Source: Ohtaekwangia sp035628875
GTDB lineage: Bacteria; Bacteroidota; Bacteroidia; Cytophagales; Cyclobacteriaceae
Reading direction: 5' to 3'
NCBI GenBank assembly: GCA_035628875.1
Contig: DASPIZ010000021.1
Span: 21,700 to 85,699 of the forward strand
Length of the DNA: 64,000 bases
Shown: positions 1 through 8,266 of the stretch, in pieces
Numbering within the stretch: position 1 is the stretch's first letter
Layout: every line of letters begins with the position of its first letter
Notes under the pieces: generated by a model
The model's database searches: none
What the model saw: the letters and a program-made list of their open reading frames with translations, nothing else
Told to the model about the DNA's origin: nothing
Translations under genes and position numbers: made by a program

Positions 1-1
1 G

Positions 2-562
2 ATTCTTGAGGCCATGAGCTCGAAATACAAACAGATGACGGCGTTTGAAGCGAATCTTTCCTATACGATGTCAAACGATGTGGAGAAAATTAACGAGGAG
101 TTTAAAGGCAAGATCACTGTAAAAGGCGATAAATTCCGCCTGGTGCTACCGGAACAGGAAGTGATTAACAACGGTTCTACCATCTGGACCTATCTACCAG
201 AAGTGCAGGAAGTGAATATAGACAATTATGATCCAGGCTCGGAGGATATTAACCCTTCCAAAATTTACGATCTCTATAAAAAAGGATTTAAGTATTTATA
301 CCTTCAGGATAAAACAGAAGGAGGCGTAGTGTACCAGGAAATTGACCTGGTTCCGGAAAAAAAAGATGCCCAGTTTTTTAAGATCAAAATGCTCATCAAT
401 AAAAAAGACAAGAGCATTAAAAGCTGGACCATGTTTGATAAAGGAGGAAACCGATATAAGTACACAATCGCTAAATTTAATCCAAACGTGAAAGTGGAAG
501 ACAGCTTTTTTACGTTCGATCCCAAGAAACATCCGGACGTAGATGTTATTGACTTACGTTAA
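2..562 (+). CDS. lolA: LolA-like outer-membrane lipoprotein carrier (5' partial)
   Basis: LolA family proteins carry lipoproteins across the periplasm from the inner-membrane Lol transporter to the outer membrane. The reading frame is open to the left edge of the window (residues ILEA precede the first ATG at 14), so the signal peptide and N-terminus lie outside. What remains has the LolA fold signature: an early ILEAMSSKYKQM helix, then alternating strands with a 'GKITVKGDKFRL' segment and an 'IWTYLPEVQEV' segment, and a C-terminal FDPKKHPDVDVIDLR end typical of Bacteroidota LolA. It ends 64 nt before pyrF on the same strand. Family assignment is from recognised sequence pattern; function is inferred. 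Confidence 0.8.
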   Translation: MLEAMSSKYKQMTAFEANLSYTMSNDVEKINEEFKGKITVKGDKFRLVLPEQEVINNGSTIWTYLPEVQEVNIDNYDPGSEDINPSKIYDLYKKGFKYLYLQDKTEGGVVYQEIDLVPEKKDAQFFKIKMLINKKDKSIKSWTMFDKGGNRYKYTIAKFNPNVKVEDSFFTFDPKKHPDVDVIDLR

Positions 563-626
563 TACGCGTAATCATGCCACTTCAGCTTACTGGTCTTTGC
601 TCATCACAACGATTTTCAAATAGCGG

Positions 627-1442
627 ATGAATCGCGCGCAATTATTTGAACAGATTAAGAAAAAGCGCTCTTACCTTTGCGTTGGTCTTGATACTGATCT
701 GGCTAAAATTCCGAAACATCTGTTGCAAACAGCCGATCCTGTTTTTGAATTCAATAAGCAAATCATAGATGCTACACATGATCTGTGTGTTGCCTATAAA
801 CCAAACATTGCCTTTTACGAAGCCTTAGGTCCAAAAGGGTGGGAGAGTCTCCAAAGAACACTGGATTATATTCCGAAAGACAATTTCACTATTGCAGATG
901 CAAAACGTGGTGATATCGGCAATACGTCCGCCCTATACGCAAAGGCATTCTTCGAGCAGATGACTTTTGATTCCATCACCGTAGCTCCTTATATGGGTGA
1001 AGATTCGGTTAAGCCCTTCCTTCAATTTAAAAATAAGTGGGTGATTTTACTGGCCCACACATCCAATCCTGGCAGCAGCGATTTTCAGTTGATTGAATCT
1101 ACCGTTTCCGGGATGAAATTGTATGAGGAAGTGCTGGTGAAAGCACAGCAGTGGGGTTCCCCTGATCAATTGATGTTTGTGGTTGGAGCAACACAGGCTG
1201 GGAAAATGCAAGGCATACGCGCGCTTGCACCCGATCATTTCTTTTTAGTTCCTGGTATTGGTGTTCAGGGCGGCGACCTTGAAATGCTCTCACGCCATGG
1301 TATGAATAAACAATGTGGACTGCTCGTCAATTCTGCGCGCGCGATTATCTACGCATCCTCCGAAAAAGACTTTGCCATCACTGCACGCGCTGAAGCGTCT
1401 AAAGTACAACAGCAGATGGATAAGCTCCTTGCAGGAATATAG
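627..1442 (+). CDS. pyrF: Orotidine 5'-phosphate decarboxylase (type 2)
   Basis: Catalyses the last step of UMP synthesis, decarboxylation of OMP, in the cytoplasm. The 271-residue length fits the longer type 2 OMP decarboxylases. The early 'LCVGLDTDLAKIP' strand and the active-site segment 'IADAKRGDIGNT' near residues 88-99, with the Asp-Lys-Asp array, are visible. A phosphate-binding 'VPGIGVQGGD' segment and 'VNSARAIIYAS' near the C-terminus complete the barrel. The ATG at 627 begins directly with the conserved N-terminus. Confidence 0.95.
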   Translation: MNRAQLFEQIKKKRSYLCVGLDTDLAKIPKHLLQTADPVFEFNKQIIDATHDLCVAYKPNIAFYEALGPKGWESLQRTLDYIPKDNFTIADAKRGDIGNTSALYAKAFFEQMTFDSITVAPYMGEDSVKPFLQFKNKWVILLAHTSNPGSSDFQLIESTVSGMKLYEEVLVKAQQWGSPDQLMFVVGATQAGKMQGIRALAPDHFFLVPGIGVQGGDLEMLSRHGMNKQCGLLVNSARAIIYASSEKDFAITARAEASKVQQQMDKLLAGI

Positions 1443-2010
1443 TTCGAGGTTCAAAGTTCAAGGTTCAAGGTTCAAGGTTTGTCGATAGCAAAGTGTTGCG
1501 GTATTGTTTGATGTTTGATGTTTGAGGTTTGAGGTTGGTTTGCGAACGTATTTGGGTTAGCAAAACACCTCGAAGGTTACGACAAACAATTAATCTATTG
1601 CCCAACAAACTCGCAGCTCGTAGCTCGCAACTCGCAGCTATTTTCCCTTTCGTTACCGTCATCCTGATGCGCGCATGTGCTTCGGCACAAAGCATGCAGA
1701 AGGATCCCCCGGAACAGGGTGAAAAGCGCCTCGCACGAAAAACAAAAAATTGTATAAGTTACCGTACACTGAAAAGTTACAAGCGAAACAAACTGGAGTT
1801 CGTAAGCGTTTTGAAAACTTATTAGTTTTTGAAATTGTCTTACCACCCTGATCCACCGACTTTGTCGGAGGATCGTCCCTCCTGAACCCAGGAGGGAAAA
1901 GGTCGTAAAACGTGAAACTGTTACAAGCAAACTCGTGGCTCGAAACTCGTAGCCATTTCCCTTGATAATTAAAAAATTATCACCGTAATTCGAAATAAAC
2001 GTTAGCTGTT
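1443..2010. repeat. Non-coding spacer with heptanucleotide tandem repeats
   Basis: This 568-bp gap holds no convincing gene. It is built from several low-copy 7-nt tandem repeats: GGTTCAA-type units around 1446-1480, TGTTTGA/GGTTTGA units around 1507-1535, and CTCGCAG/CTCGTAG units around 1614-1641. A second CTCGNRR block lies near 1932-1955. Both CTCG blocks are followed by a similar A/T-rich 'TTTCCCTT' stretch. Small hairpins are also present, for example CCGACTTTGTCGG near 1857-1869. Short frames exist in several phases but follow the repeat and show no recognisable domain. Confidence 0.6.
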
Positions 2011-2940
2011 ATGTCTGAATCATTTCTCCATTATATATGGAAGTATCAATACTTTCATAAGAATAATCTTGTTACGACCCATGGTGAGTCTATCCAAATT
2101 TTCTCCACCGGCATTTATAATACTAATTCGGGGCCTGATTTTTTAAATGCTCGCGTTAAGGTCGGCGACATGCAATGGGTAGGAAATGTGGAGATTCATG
2201 TAAATGCGTCGGGGTGGGTTAGTCATAAACATGATTACGATCCTGCCTATGAAAATGTAGTATTGCATGTGGTCTGGAAAAACGATCGGGAGGTAAAACG
2301 AATGGATGGATCTGCCATACCAACAATTGAATTAAAAGACCGCGTTGAAGAGCGGCTCATCTTCCAGTATAAAAAACTCGTTAATAGCATAGCGCCTGTT
2401 CCCTGCGAAAGCAATTTTCAATCCGTTCCTCCGATCATAAGGATTGGTGCACTCGATTCTGCACTAACGGTACGTCTACAGACAAAGGCAATGGAAGTGC
2501 TCGCGTTACTGGAGCGCAATAAAAATGACTGGGAGGAAACGTGTTATCAGCTCCTCGCACGTAACTTCGGTTTTAAAGTAAATGCAGCACCGTTTTTTCA
2601 ACTTGCCCAAACACTTCCTTATAAAATAATCCTTAAACACATTGATAAGCAAATACAGGTCGAAGCATTGTTATTTGGATGCGCAGGGTTTCTTGACGAC
2701 GCCCATGAAACGGATTCCTACTACGCAATCTTACAACGGGAATTCAATTTGTTACGAAGGAAGTACACTTTACTGGAACGTACACTCCATAAAACACAAT
2801 GGAAATTTCTTCGTCTGCGCCCGGCCAACTTCCCAACGATGAGACTAGCGCAATTTGCGTCTTTGTTGACCCACCAACAAAGTATTTTTTCACAGTTACT
2901 ACATCACCGAAATTATACGGATTTACAATCCATGTTATGA
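2011..2940 (+). pseudogene. DUF2851 family protein, N-terminal part (gene split by -1 frameshift)
   Basis: DUF2851 proteins are conserved in Bacteroidota and have no established function. This 309-residue product begins with the family N-terminus (SESFLHYIWKYQYF; GPDFLNARVKVGDMQWVGNVEIH) and runs to '...PTMRLAQFASLL...LQSML'. The family normally continues for about another 110 residues, and that missing part lies immediately downstream in the -1 frame. The first part stops at TGA 2938-2940. The second could begin at the overlapping ATG 2937-2939, giving an ATGA overlap. It may be two coupled polypeptides, a pseudogene, or a sequencing error. Confidence 0.8.
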
Positions 2941-3296
2941 ATCCGACCTCTGCATATTGGGCGACCCATTATAACTTTGAAAAAACGGTACAGCATGTTC
3001 CGGGGCTGGGTGAATCAAGTATCGAGAATCTTTTCATCAATACAGTAGTTCCCGTTTTTGCGGCTTACGCGTTATGGAAAGATGATCACAGCTACATGGA
3101 TCAGGCACTCGAATTGTTAAATCATCTTCCGTCGGAATCTAATCTGATCATCCGACAGTGGGAATCGCTGGGCGTGAAGAGTAACACCGCCTTTGATTCC
3201 CAGGCTTTAATTGAATTGTATAATAATTTCTGTTCCAGGCGAAGATGCTTAGATTGCAACATGGGGGCTTACCTGCTTAAACCGCATTCCCAATGA
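2937..3296 (+). pseudogene. DUF2851 family protein, C-terminal part
   Basis: This frame carries the missing C-terminal domain of the preceding DUF2851 protein: 'SAYWATHYNF', 'LFINTVVPVFAAYA' and the terminal cysteine pattern 'CSRRRCLDCNMGAYLLK'. Taken from the ATG at 2937 it is 119 residues. The join with the upstream part is collinear without a gap, so one indel near 2935-2940 explains the split. Its own stop overlaps the ATG of the next gene (ATGA at 3293-3296). Confidence 0.8.
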
Positions 3297-4576
3297 TTGT
3301 ATTGGTCATCGCACATATCGTCATTTTATTTTCGCTGGCATTTTCGATTTTTAAGAACGAACAAAGCACGTTGCGATTGTTCTTTTGGCCTGCACTTGCT
3401 GTCAGACTTGCTGTGGGCGTAGCCTTTGGCTTATTGTACACTTACTATTATGGCGCTGGCGATACGCTGGCTTATTTCCACGATGCTGAAAGCCTTGCCG
3501 ATCTGGCACAACAAAATCCCGTGGGGTATCTCCGTTTTCTATGGGCGACAGATCTTTCGCATGATGTGATAACTGAATTATTATTTAAAGAGCCACGCGC
3601 GTTGTTTTTTTCAAAATTGACCAGTGTATTTTGTCTCTTAACAGGAAAAAATTACTGGATCACTGGCTTGTATTTTTCTTTCATCGCTTTTACTTTTTCC
3701 TGGTATCTGATAAGAATTATTGTAAAACAATTCTCCATAGTTGCACCCGCCGTTTTGGCTTTTTTGTTTTTTCCTTCCATGCTACTCTGGACTTCCGGTA
3801 TTATAAAGGAAGCGCTTGCAGTGCCCGCATTATTTTTTATAACGGGTGTATTTTTGAAATTATACCAGCGTGATAAAATGTTCCGTTGGGAATGGATATT
3901 ACTTCCCATTATGTTATGGATACTCTGGAACCTGAAATACTATTACCTGGCAGTGTTACTTCCGGTTATGATTACCTTGCTCGTGCTGCGCTTGATCCCG
4001 GCAATACAGCTTCGTTCGTGGCCTGTCAAGCTATTGATCGCGTGTGGCGTTTTTATCGTCCCTCTGTATGTTGTGGGTATGCTACATCCTAACTTTTATC
4101 CCGAGCGACTTTTTGATGTGATTGTAACCAACTACTATGCGATGGTGCAACTTTCAACGCCACAAGATGTGGTTATTTTTTCAGGTCTTGAACCAACCGC
4201 GGGAAGCATACTGCAACATAGTCCTAAAGCAATAGCCACAGGGTTATTCAGACCTTTCTTATGGGAAGCATCCAACGTCTTGCAGACTATTGCTTCCCTT
4301 GAAAACTTATTTCTTCTCCTTATGGCATTGACAGCCGCTTACAAAGTGGTTAAAACCAGGGTCGTTCGCGAACCTGAATTGATGATCGGAATATTGTTGT
4401 ATTGTATTCTCCTCAGCGTATTCCTTACCCTATCAACACCGAATTACGGAACGCTCTCGCGCTATCGCGTTGGCTTCCTCCCATTTTTTGTATTTGTGAT
4501 CAGCCTGCAGAGTAGCCTGGTGTACAATCTGACCGAAATTTTTCAGAGAACGGTGTCGCGCCTTGTTCCGAAGTAG
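3293..4576 (+). CDS. Polytopic membrane protein, possibly envelope polysaccharide related
   Basis: A 427-residue protein with about ten hydrophobic segments and short loops; it sits in the inner membrane. I do not recognise a named family. A 'GAGDTLAYFHDAESLADL' loop after the second span and a 'FPSMLLWTSGIIKEALAVPA' segment recall motifs seen in large Bacteroidota membrane proteins annotated as glycosyltransferase-like or polymerase-like. It overlaps the DUF2851 gene by 4 nt and is followed 33 nt later by a NeuD-like acyltransferase, which fits a surface-glycan role. That role is inference. Confidence 0.7.
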   Translation: MIVLVIAHIVILFSLAFSIFKNEQSTLRLFFWPALAVRLAVGVAFGLLYTYYYGAGDTLAYFHDAESLADLAQQNPVGYLRFLWATDLSHDVITELLFKEPRALFFSKLTSVFCLLTGKNYWITGLYFSFIAFTFSWYLIRIIVKQFSIVAPAVLAFLFFPSMLLWTSGIIKEALAVPALFFITGVFLKLYQRDKMFRWEWILLPIMLWILWNLKYYYLAVLLPVMITLLVLRLIPAIQLRSWPVKLLIACGVFIVPLYVVGMLHPNFYPERLFDVIVTNYYAMVQLSTPQDVVIFSGLEPTAGSILQHSPKAIATGLFRPFLWEASNVLQTIASLENLFLLLMALTAAYKVVKTRVVREPELMIGILLYCILLSVFLTLSTPNYGTLSRYRVGFLPFFVFVISLQSSLVYNLTEIFQRTVSRLVPK

Positions 4577-4608
4577 CTCAGCCTATACCTTTGGGCCTTT
4601 GATCAACT

Positions 4609-5247
4609 ATGGAAAATCCCGTCATCATATTAGGTGCTAACTATCTTGGCAGAGCCGCCAAAGAGATCTTTGAAGGAAATGGAAATGTAGTTTATTGTTT
4701 TCTCGACGATGACAAAAAACTGCATACAACAGAGATCGACACAGTTACGGTGCTGGGAAGTACCGATGACGACGGTTTCCTTAAATTGATTGGAAAAAAA
4801 TGTGAAGCTTTTGTAGCTGCCGATGATAATAAACTACGCAAATCGTTAGTGAAGATGCTGCAGGAAGTCCGTCATGTACAACCGGTTAATGCGGTTCATA
4901 AAACGGCCGTGATTGCTATATCGTCAAGTATTGGCTACGGAAATTTTATCGATCAATCAGTGACGGTTGGAGCAGGCGCTGTTATTGGTCAGCATGGAAT
5001 TTTTCATGTCGGCGCAATCATTGGCATTGAAACCAAAATCGGCGATTTTGTTCAGGTCGGTCCTGGGAGCGTTATCAGTCCGGGAGTCACCATTGAAGAT
5101 GAAGTCTTTATCGGTTCGGGTGTAACCATTGTGGGTGGTGTATCCATTGGAAAAGGGGCACGAATTGGAGCAGGGTCTGTGGTTGTAACTGCTGTGAAAG
5201 CAGGTGAAACAGTTTTTGGAAATCCGGCACAGAAAGTAAATACATAG
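4609..5247 (+). CDS. NeuD/PglD-like sugar O-acyltransferase
   Basis: Transfers an acyl (usually acetyl) group to a nucleotide sugar or sialic acid-type sugar. The 212-residue protein has the two-domain layout of the family: an N-terminal Rossmann-like domain (residues 1-80, starting 'PVIILGANYLGRAAKEIF') and a C-terminal left-handed beta-helix of hexapeptide repeats (about 95-210, e.g. 'SSIGYGNFID', 'VTVGAGAVIGQH', 'GKGARIGAGSVV'). The ending 'GETVFGNPAQKV' is typical. The catalytic His expected of the family is plausibly the one in 'IGQHGIFHVGA'. The acceptor sugar cannot be read from the sequence. Confidence 0.85.
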   Translation: MENPVIILGANYLGRAAKEIFEGNGNVVYCFLDDDKKLHTTEIDTVTVLGSTDDDGFLKLIGKKCEAFVAADDNKLRKSLVKMLQEVRHVQPVNAVHKTAVIAISSSIGYGNFIDQSVTVGAGAVIGQHGIFHVGAIIGIETKIGDFVQVGPGSVISPGVTIEDEVFIGSGVTIVGGVSIGKGARIGAGSVVVTAVKAGETVFGNPAQKVNT

Positions 5248-5280
5248 AAGCTAAATCCATTTGTTCTTACCACCTTCAGA

Positions 5281-5655
5281 GGAAAATGCACTCAGCTCAC
5301 AGAAGACACTGAATACACAGAAGGATGCACGGAATGTTTGACAAATCTTTCTGTGTTTTATTCCGTGTTTCTGCGAATTCTGTGAGGAAAAATGCATTCA
5401 GCTCACGGAAAACACTGAATACACTGAAGAATGCACGGAATGTTTGACAAATCTTTCTGTGTTTTATTCCGTGTTTTCTGCGAATTCTGTAAGGAAAATG
5501 CATTCAGCTCACGGAAACACTGAATACACAGAAGGATGCACGGAATGTTTGACAAATCTTTCTGTGTTTTATTCCGTGTTTTCTGCGAATTCTGTGAGGA
5601 AAATGCATTCAGCTAACGGAAAACACTGAATACGCTGAAGAATGCACGGAATGTG
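5281..5655. repeat. Tandem array of ~106-bp units, 3.5 copies, each an imperfect palindrome
   Basis: Units begin at about 5281, 5386, 5493 and 5598 with GGAAAATGCAYTCAGCT. Each carries ACACTGAATACACAGAAGGATGCACGGAATG followed by a TCTGTGTTTTATTCCGTGTT arm, read in pieces. The second arm is close to the reverse complement of the first, so each unit can fold into a long hairpin. The last copy is cut off at about 5653, directly beside the stop of the small gene on the minus strand. The open frames inside the array (such as 5444-5629) simply follow the repeat and are not counted as genes. Confidence 0.85.
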
Positions 5656-5657
5656 AT

Positions 5658-5909
5658 CTACATCGAAATGGTGCTATCCATCCGCATTATATACTTGCCG
5701 GCAGTAAAGGGTTCATTGTGATAGAAACCCGATAAAATCCGATGGGCAATTTGCTCGATGATTAATTCGTCGTCCGTTTTTCCTTGTTTTCCGCGCCAAA
5801 ACACCCGATTGGGATGTTTTTTCATATCTTCGATATAATACCGGGCATGGTTATACTGCTCGTCGGTATAGGTAATCGTGAAACAGGTTCTTACTTTTTG
5901 CGTTTGCAT
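5658..5909 (-). CDS. Small conserved-looking hypothetical protein (83 aa)
   Basis: I do not recognise this family. The 83-residue product begins MQTQKVRTCFTITYT and is soluble with mixed charge ('DMKKHPNRVFWRGKQGKTDDELIIEQIAHRIL'). It has no signal peptide or membrane span. The composition and lack of overlap with other genes support real coding. The stop lies at the edge of the tandem repeat array, which may have been inserted next to it. Confidence 0.55.
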   Translation of the reverse strand: MQTQKVRTCFTITYTDEQYNHARYYIEDMKKHPNRVFWRGKQGKTDDELIIEQIAHRILSGFYHNEPFTAGKYIMRMDSTISM

Positions 5910-6167
5910 AGGTTATTCATTTTATTAAATGGATCATTGGCAAAAGTCTGAGTTGTTAAAATTTTTATCAGTCAACCGTTAAAAAAATTAAAAGTCCCAA
6001 TTCCTTAACCGGAGTTGGCAATAGTTATGCCATCTTGATTGTTGTTAATTATATCAAAAACGAGTAAGGTAAAGCCAGTGATGCCCGCGTACGGGCACGA
6101 ATGTCCGAAGGTGGAACTGAATTTGAGAGATAATTCGCTGAGGCAGTGGCTTAATGGAGGAATTTAT

Positions 6168-7400
6168 ATGAAGGATCGTACAATTTTTAAGTTAGCAAAT
6201 GGAATCAGGGTCGTGCATCAACGCATTGCCACAACGGCTATTGTGCATTGTGGAATTATACTGGATGTGGGGAGCCGCGATGAAAACACCGATAATCAGG
6301 GCATCGCGCACTTCTGGGAACACATGGCCTTTAAGGGTACAAAAAAACGTAAGACCCTGGACATCATTAGTAGTCTGGATTCTGTCGGTGGAGAGTTAAA
6401 TGCCTATACAGATAAAGAACGGATTGCATTTTACGCGTCAGTCCGTAAAGAATATTTTGAACTGGCTATTGACGTATTAAGTGATATTACATTTTATTCT
6501 GTTTTTCCAGAGAAGGAACTGGAGAAAGAACGTGGTGTTATTCTCGAAGAGATGGCCATGTACAACGATAGTCCGGATGATTCGCTGCAAGATGAATTCG
6601 AGGCGGTTGTCTACAAGAAACATCCTATGGGAATGAATATTCTCGGACGTGAAGAGACGGTTAAGTCATTCCGCAAAAGAGATTTTGTAAACTTTTTTAA
6701 AAGTCACCTCAACACTTCACGCGTGGTGTTCTCCTGCGTAGGAAATATTTCGCTCGATGAAGTACAACGGTTGGCCCGGAAATACCTGGAAGGATTTCGC
6801 AATACATGCCTGAATGGAAAACGTAAAAAATTTTCTAACTATCAGGCGCAGGAAGCGGTGTTAAAGAGAACTGTAAAACAAGCGAAATGTGCTATGGGCA
6901 GGGATGCCTATTCAATCATGCATAAGGATCGCATCCCATTGTATATGCTGGTAAATCTACTGGGCGGCCCGGGCATGAATTCACAATTGAACCTCGCACT
7001 TCGGGAAAAATATGGATTCGTTTATTCTGTAGAGGCTCATTATATACCGTATACCGATACCGGTATGTTCGCCGTATTCTTTGGCACGGAACCGAGGCAA
7101 CTTGACAAATGCATCAAGCTGGTAAAAAAGGAATTGAACAGGATCAGTGATAAGCCGTTGTCGGCGCGTAAGCTGTCTTCGCTGAAAGAACAGATCAAAG
7201 GCCAATTGGCCATGGCGGAAGAAAATAACCTTAGCCTGATGTTGATGATGGGAAGAAGTGTTCTGGATTTTGGCTTTGTACCAACCCTGGAGGAAATATT
7301 CGAACAGATTGATGAACCAGGTGCAGTGAAGCTTCGCGACATCGCGCAGGATATTTTTGATGAAACCAAATTGAGTTTTCTCACGATGGTTCCGAAGTAA
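6168..7400 (+). CDS. M16 family zinc metallopeptidase (insulinase/processing peptidase type)
   Basis: A 410-residue M16 peptidase. The inverted zinc motif HxxEH is present as HFWEH near residues 48-52. The third metal ligand region follows as 'ERGVILEEMAMYND' about 75 residues later. The C-terminal half has the inactive-like domain with 'LLGGPGMNSQLNLALREKYGFVYSVEA', the R/Y substrate-binding motif of the family. I chose the ATG at 6168 because a GGAGG lies 8 nt upstream and the protein then begins MKDRTIFKLANGIRVV, matching normal family length. The earlier ATG at 6039 would add a non-conserved 43-residue leader. No signal peptide is visible. Confidence 0.9.
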   Translation: MKDRTIFKLANGIRVVHQRIATTAIVHCGIILDVGSRDENTDNQGIAHFWEHMAFKGTKKRKTLDIISSLDSVGGELNAYTDKERIAFYASVRKEYFELAIDVLSDITFYSVFPEKELEKERGVILEEMAMYNDSPDDSLQDEFEAVVYKKHPMGMNILGREETVKSFRKRDFVNFFKSHLNTSRVVFSCVGNISLDEVQRLARKYLEGFRNTCLNGKRKKFSNYQAQEAVLKRTVKQAKCAMGRDAYSIMHKDRIPLYMLVNLLGGPGMNSQLNLALREKYGFVYSVEAHYIPYTDTGMFAVFFGTEPRQLDKCIKLVKKELNRISDKPLSARKLSSLKEQIKGQLAMAEENNLSLMLMMGRSVLDFGFVPTLEEIFEQIDEPGAVKLRDIAQDIFDETKLSFLTMVPK

Positions 7401-7600
7401 TTATCGGACGATTTTTTTCAAACAGCCGTCGCTAATCCCTTGGCCCTAAAGGGAAATCAACGCCTATTTTGAACACTGCATGCGTAGGTTTTCTAACTCG
7501 TGCAGGGGTCTCCCCTTGGGCGCCGAAGAAACATAGCGTCCGCTTTAGTCGCTAATAATATGGTTCTACAAATTCACTAACAGAATCCCTACATTGCATC

Positions 7601-8242
7601 ATGGAATTTATTCATCCGGATATCCAGGCTTATGCGGAGGAACATACCTCGGCAGAGAGCAATCTTCTTCAACAAATAAATCGTGATACGCATGCACAGG
7701 TCTTGCGACCAAGAATGCTCTCCGGTCATCTGCAGGGGCGATGGCTTGCCATGGTAAGCCAGATGGTTCGACCTTTGCATGTTTTGGAAATCGGTACCTA
7801 CACCGGGTATTCCGCCCTGTGTCTTGCCGAAGGATTGTTGCCCGAAGGAAGGCTGATCACGCTGGATATCAATGAAGAACTTGAAGACAAGGTGAGGGGT
7901 TATTTTAACGCATCTGACCATGCCGAGCAGATCGATTACAGGATCGGTGATGCCAGAAAGATTATCCCGCAGTTAGCGGAGACCTTTGATCTGGTTTTTA
8001 TCGATGCCGATAAAGAAAGCTATGGTTTGTATTATGATCTGGTGATTGAAAAACTACGGCCGGGTGGTTTTATCCTTGTCGACAATGTTTTGTGGAGTGG
8101 CAAGGTGGTAGAAGGTAAAAACGACAAAGACACCCGTAACATGATTGAATTTAACCGAAAGATTCAGGATGATCACCGGATAGAAAACGTACTTCTTCCC
8201 ATCAGAGATGGTATCATGATGATAAGAAAAGTATCTTTGTAG
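7601..8242 (+). CDS. Class I SAM-dependent O-methyltransferase (COMT/CCoAOMT-like)
   Basis: A 213-residue methyltransferase of the cation-dependent family 3. The SAM-binding glycine motif is 'VLEIGTYTGYSALCLAEGL' (about 62-80). The metal-binding residues are in 'FIDADKESYGLYYD' and 'ILVDNVLWSGKV'. The ending 'IRDGIMMIRKV' is the usual family C-terminus. Enzymes of this group methylate catechol-type hydroxyls; in bacteria the substrate is often unknown, and nothing nearby identifies it here. It lies 24 nt before the lytic transglycosylase gene. Confidence 0.9.
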   Translation: MEFIHPDIQAYAEEHTSAESNLLQQINRDTHAQVLRPRMLSGHLQGRWLAMVSQMVRPLHVLEIGTYTGYSALCLAEGLLPEGRLITLDINEELEDKVRGYFNASDHAEQIDYRIGDARKIIPQLAETFDLVFIDADKESYGLYYDLVIEKLRPGGFILVDNVLWSGKVVEGKNDKDTRNMIEFNRKIQDDHRIENVLLPIRDGIMMIRKVSL

Positions 8243-8266
8243 TCGTTATACCTTCAAACTTTTAAT

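Noticed and set aside
1529..1930. Overlapping open frames on both strands (1529-1825 plus, 1595-1930 minus)
   Set aside because: They run through heptad repeats and hairpins, and neither shows a domain or start signal.
3293..4576. O-antigen polymerase (Wzy) call for the membrane protein
   Set aside because: The number of spans and the context fit loosely, but no Wzy motif can be pointed to, so only a general membrane-protein call is made.
5444..5629. Open frames inside the 106-bp repeat array
   Set aside because: They repeat the same peptide because the DNA repeats; this is the array, not a protein-coding gene.
5281..5655. Possible CRISPR array
   Set aside because: Units are about 106 bp, contiguous and near-identical over their whole length, without unique spacers and without cas genes nearby.
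6039..6167. ATG at 6039 as the start of the M16 peptidase
   Set aside because: It adds a non-conserved leader, while the ATG at 6168 has a GGAGG upstream and gives the normal family start.
7401..7600. Possible small RNA in the gap before the O-methyltransferase gene
   Set aside because: A few short complementary words exist (CCCTT/AAGGG), but no stable fold or terminator with a T-run was found.
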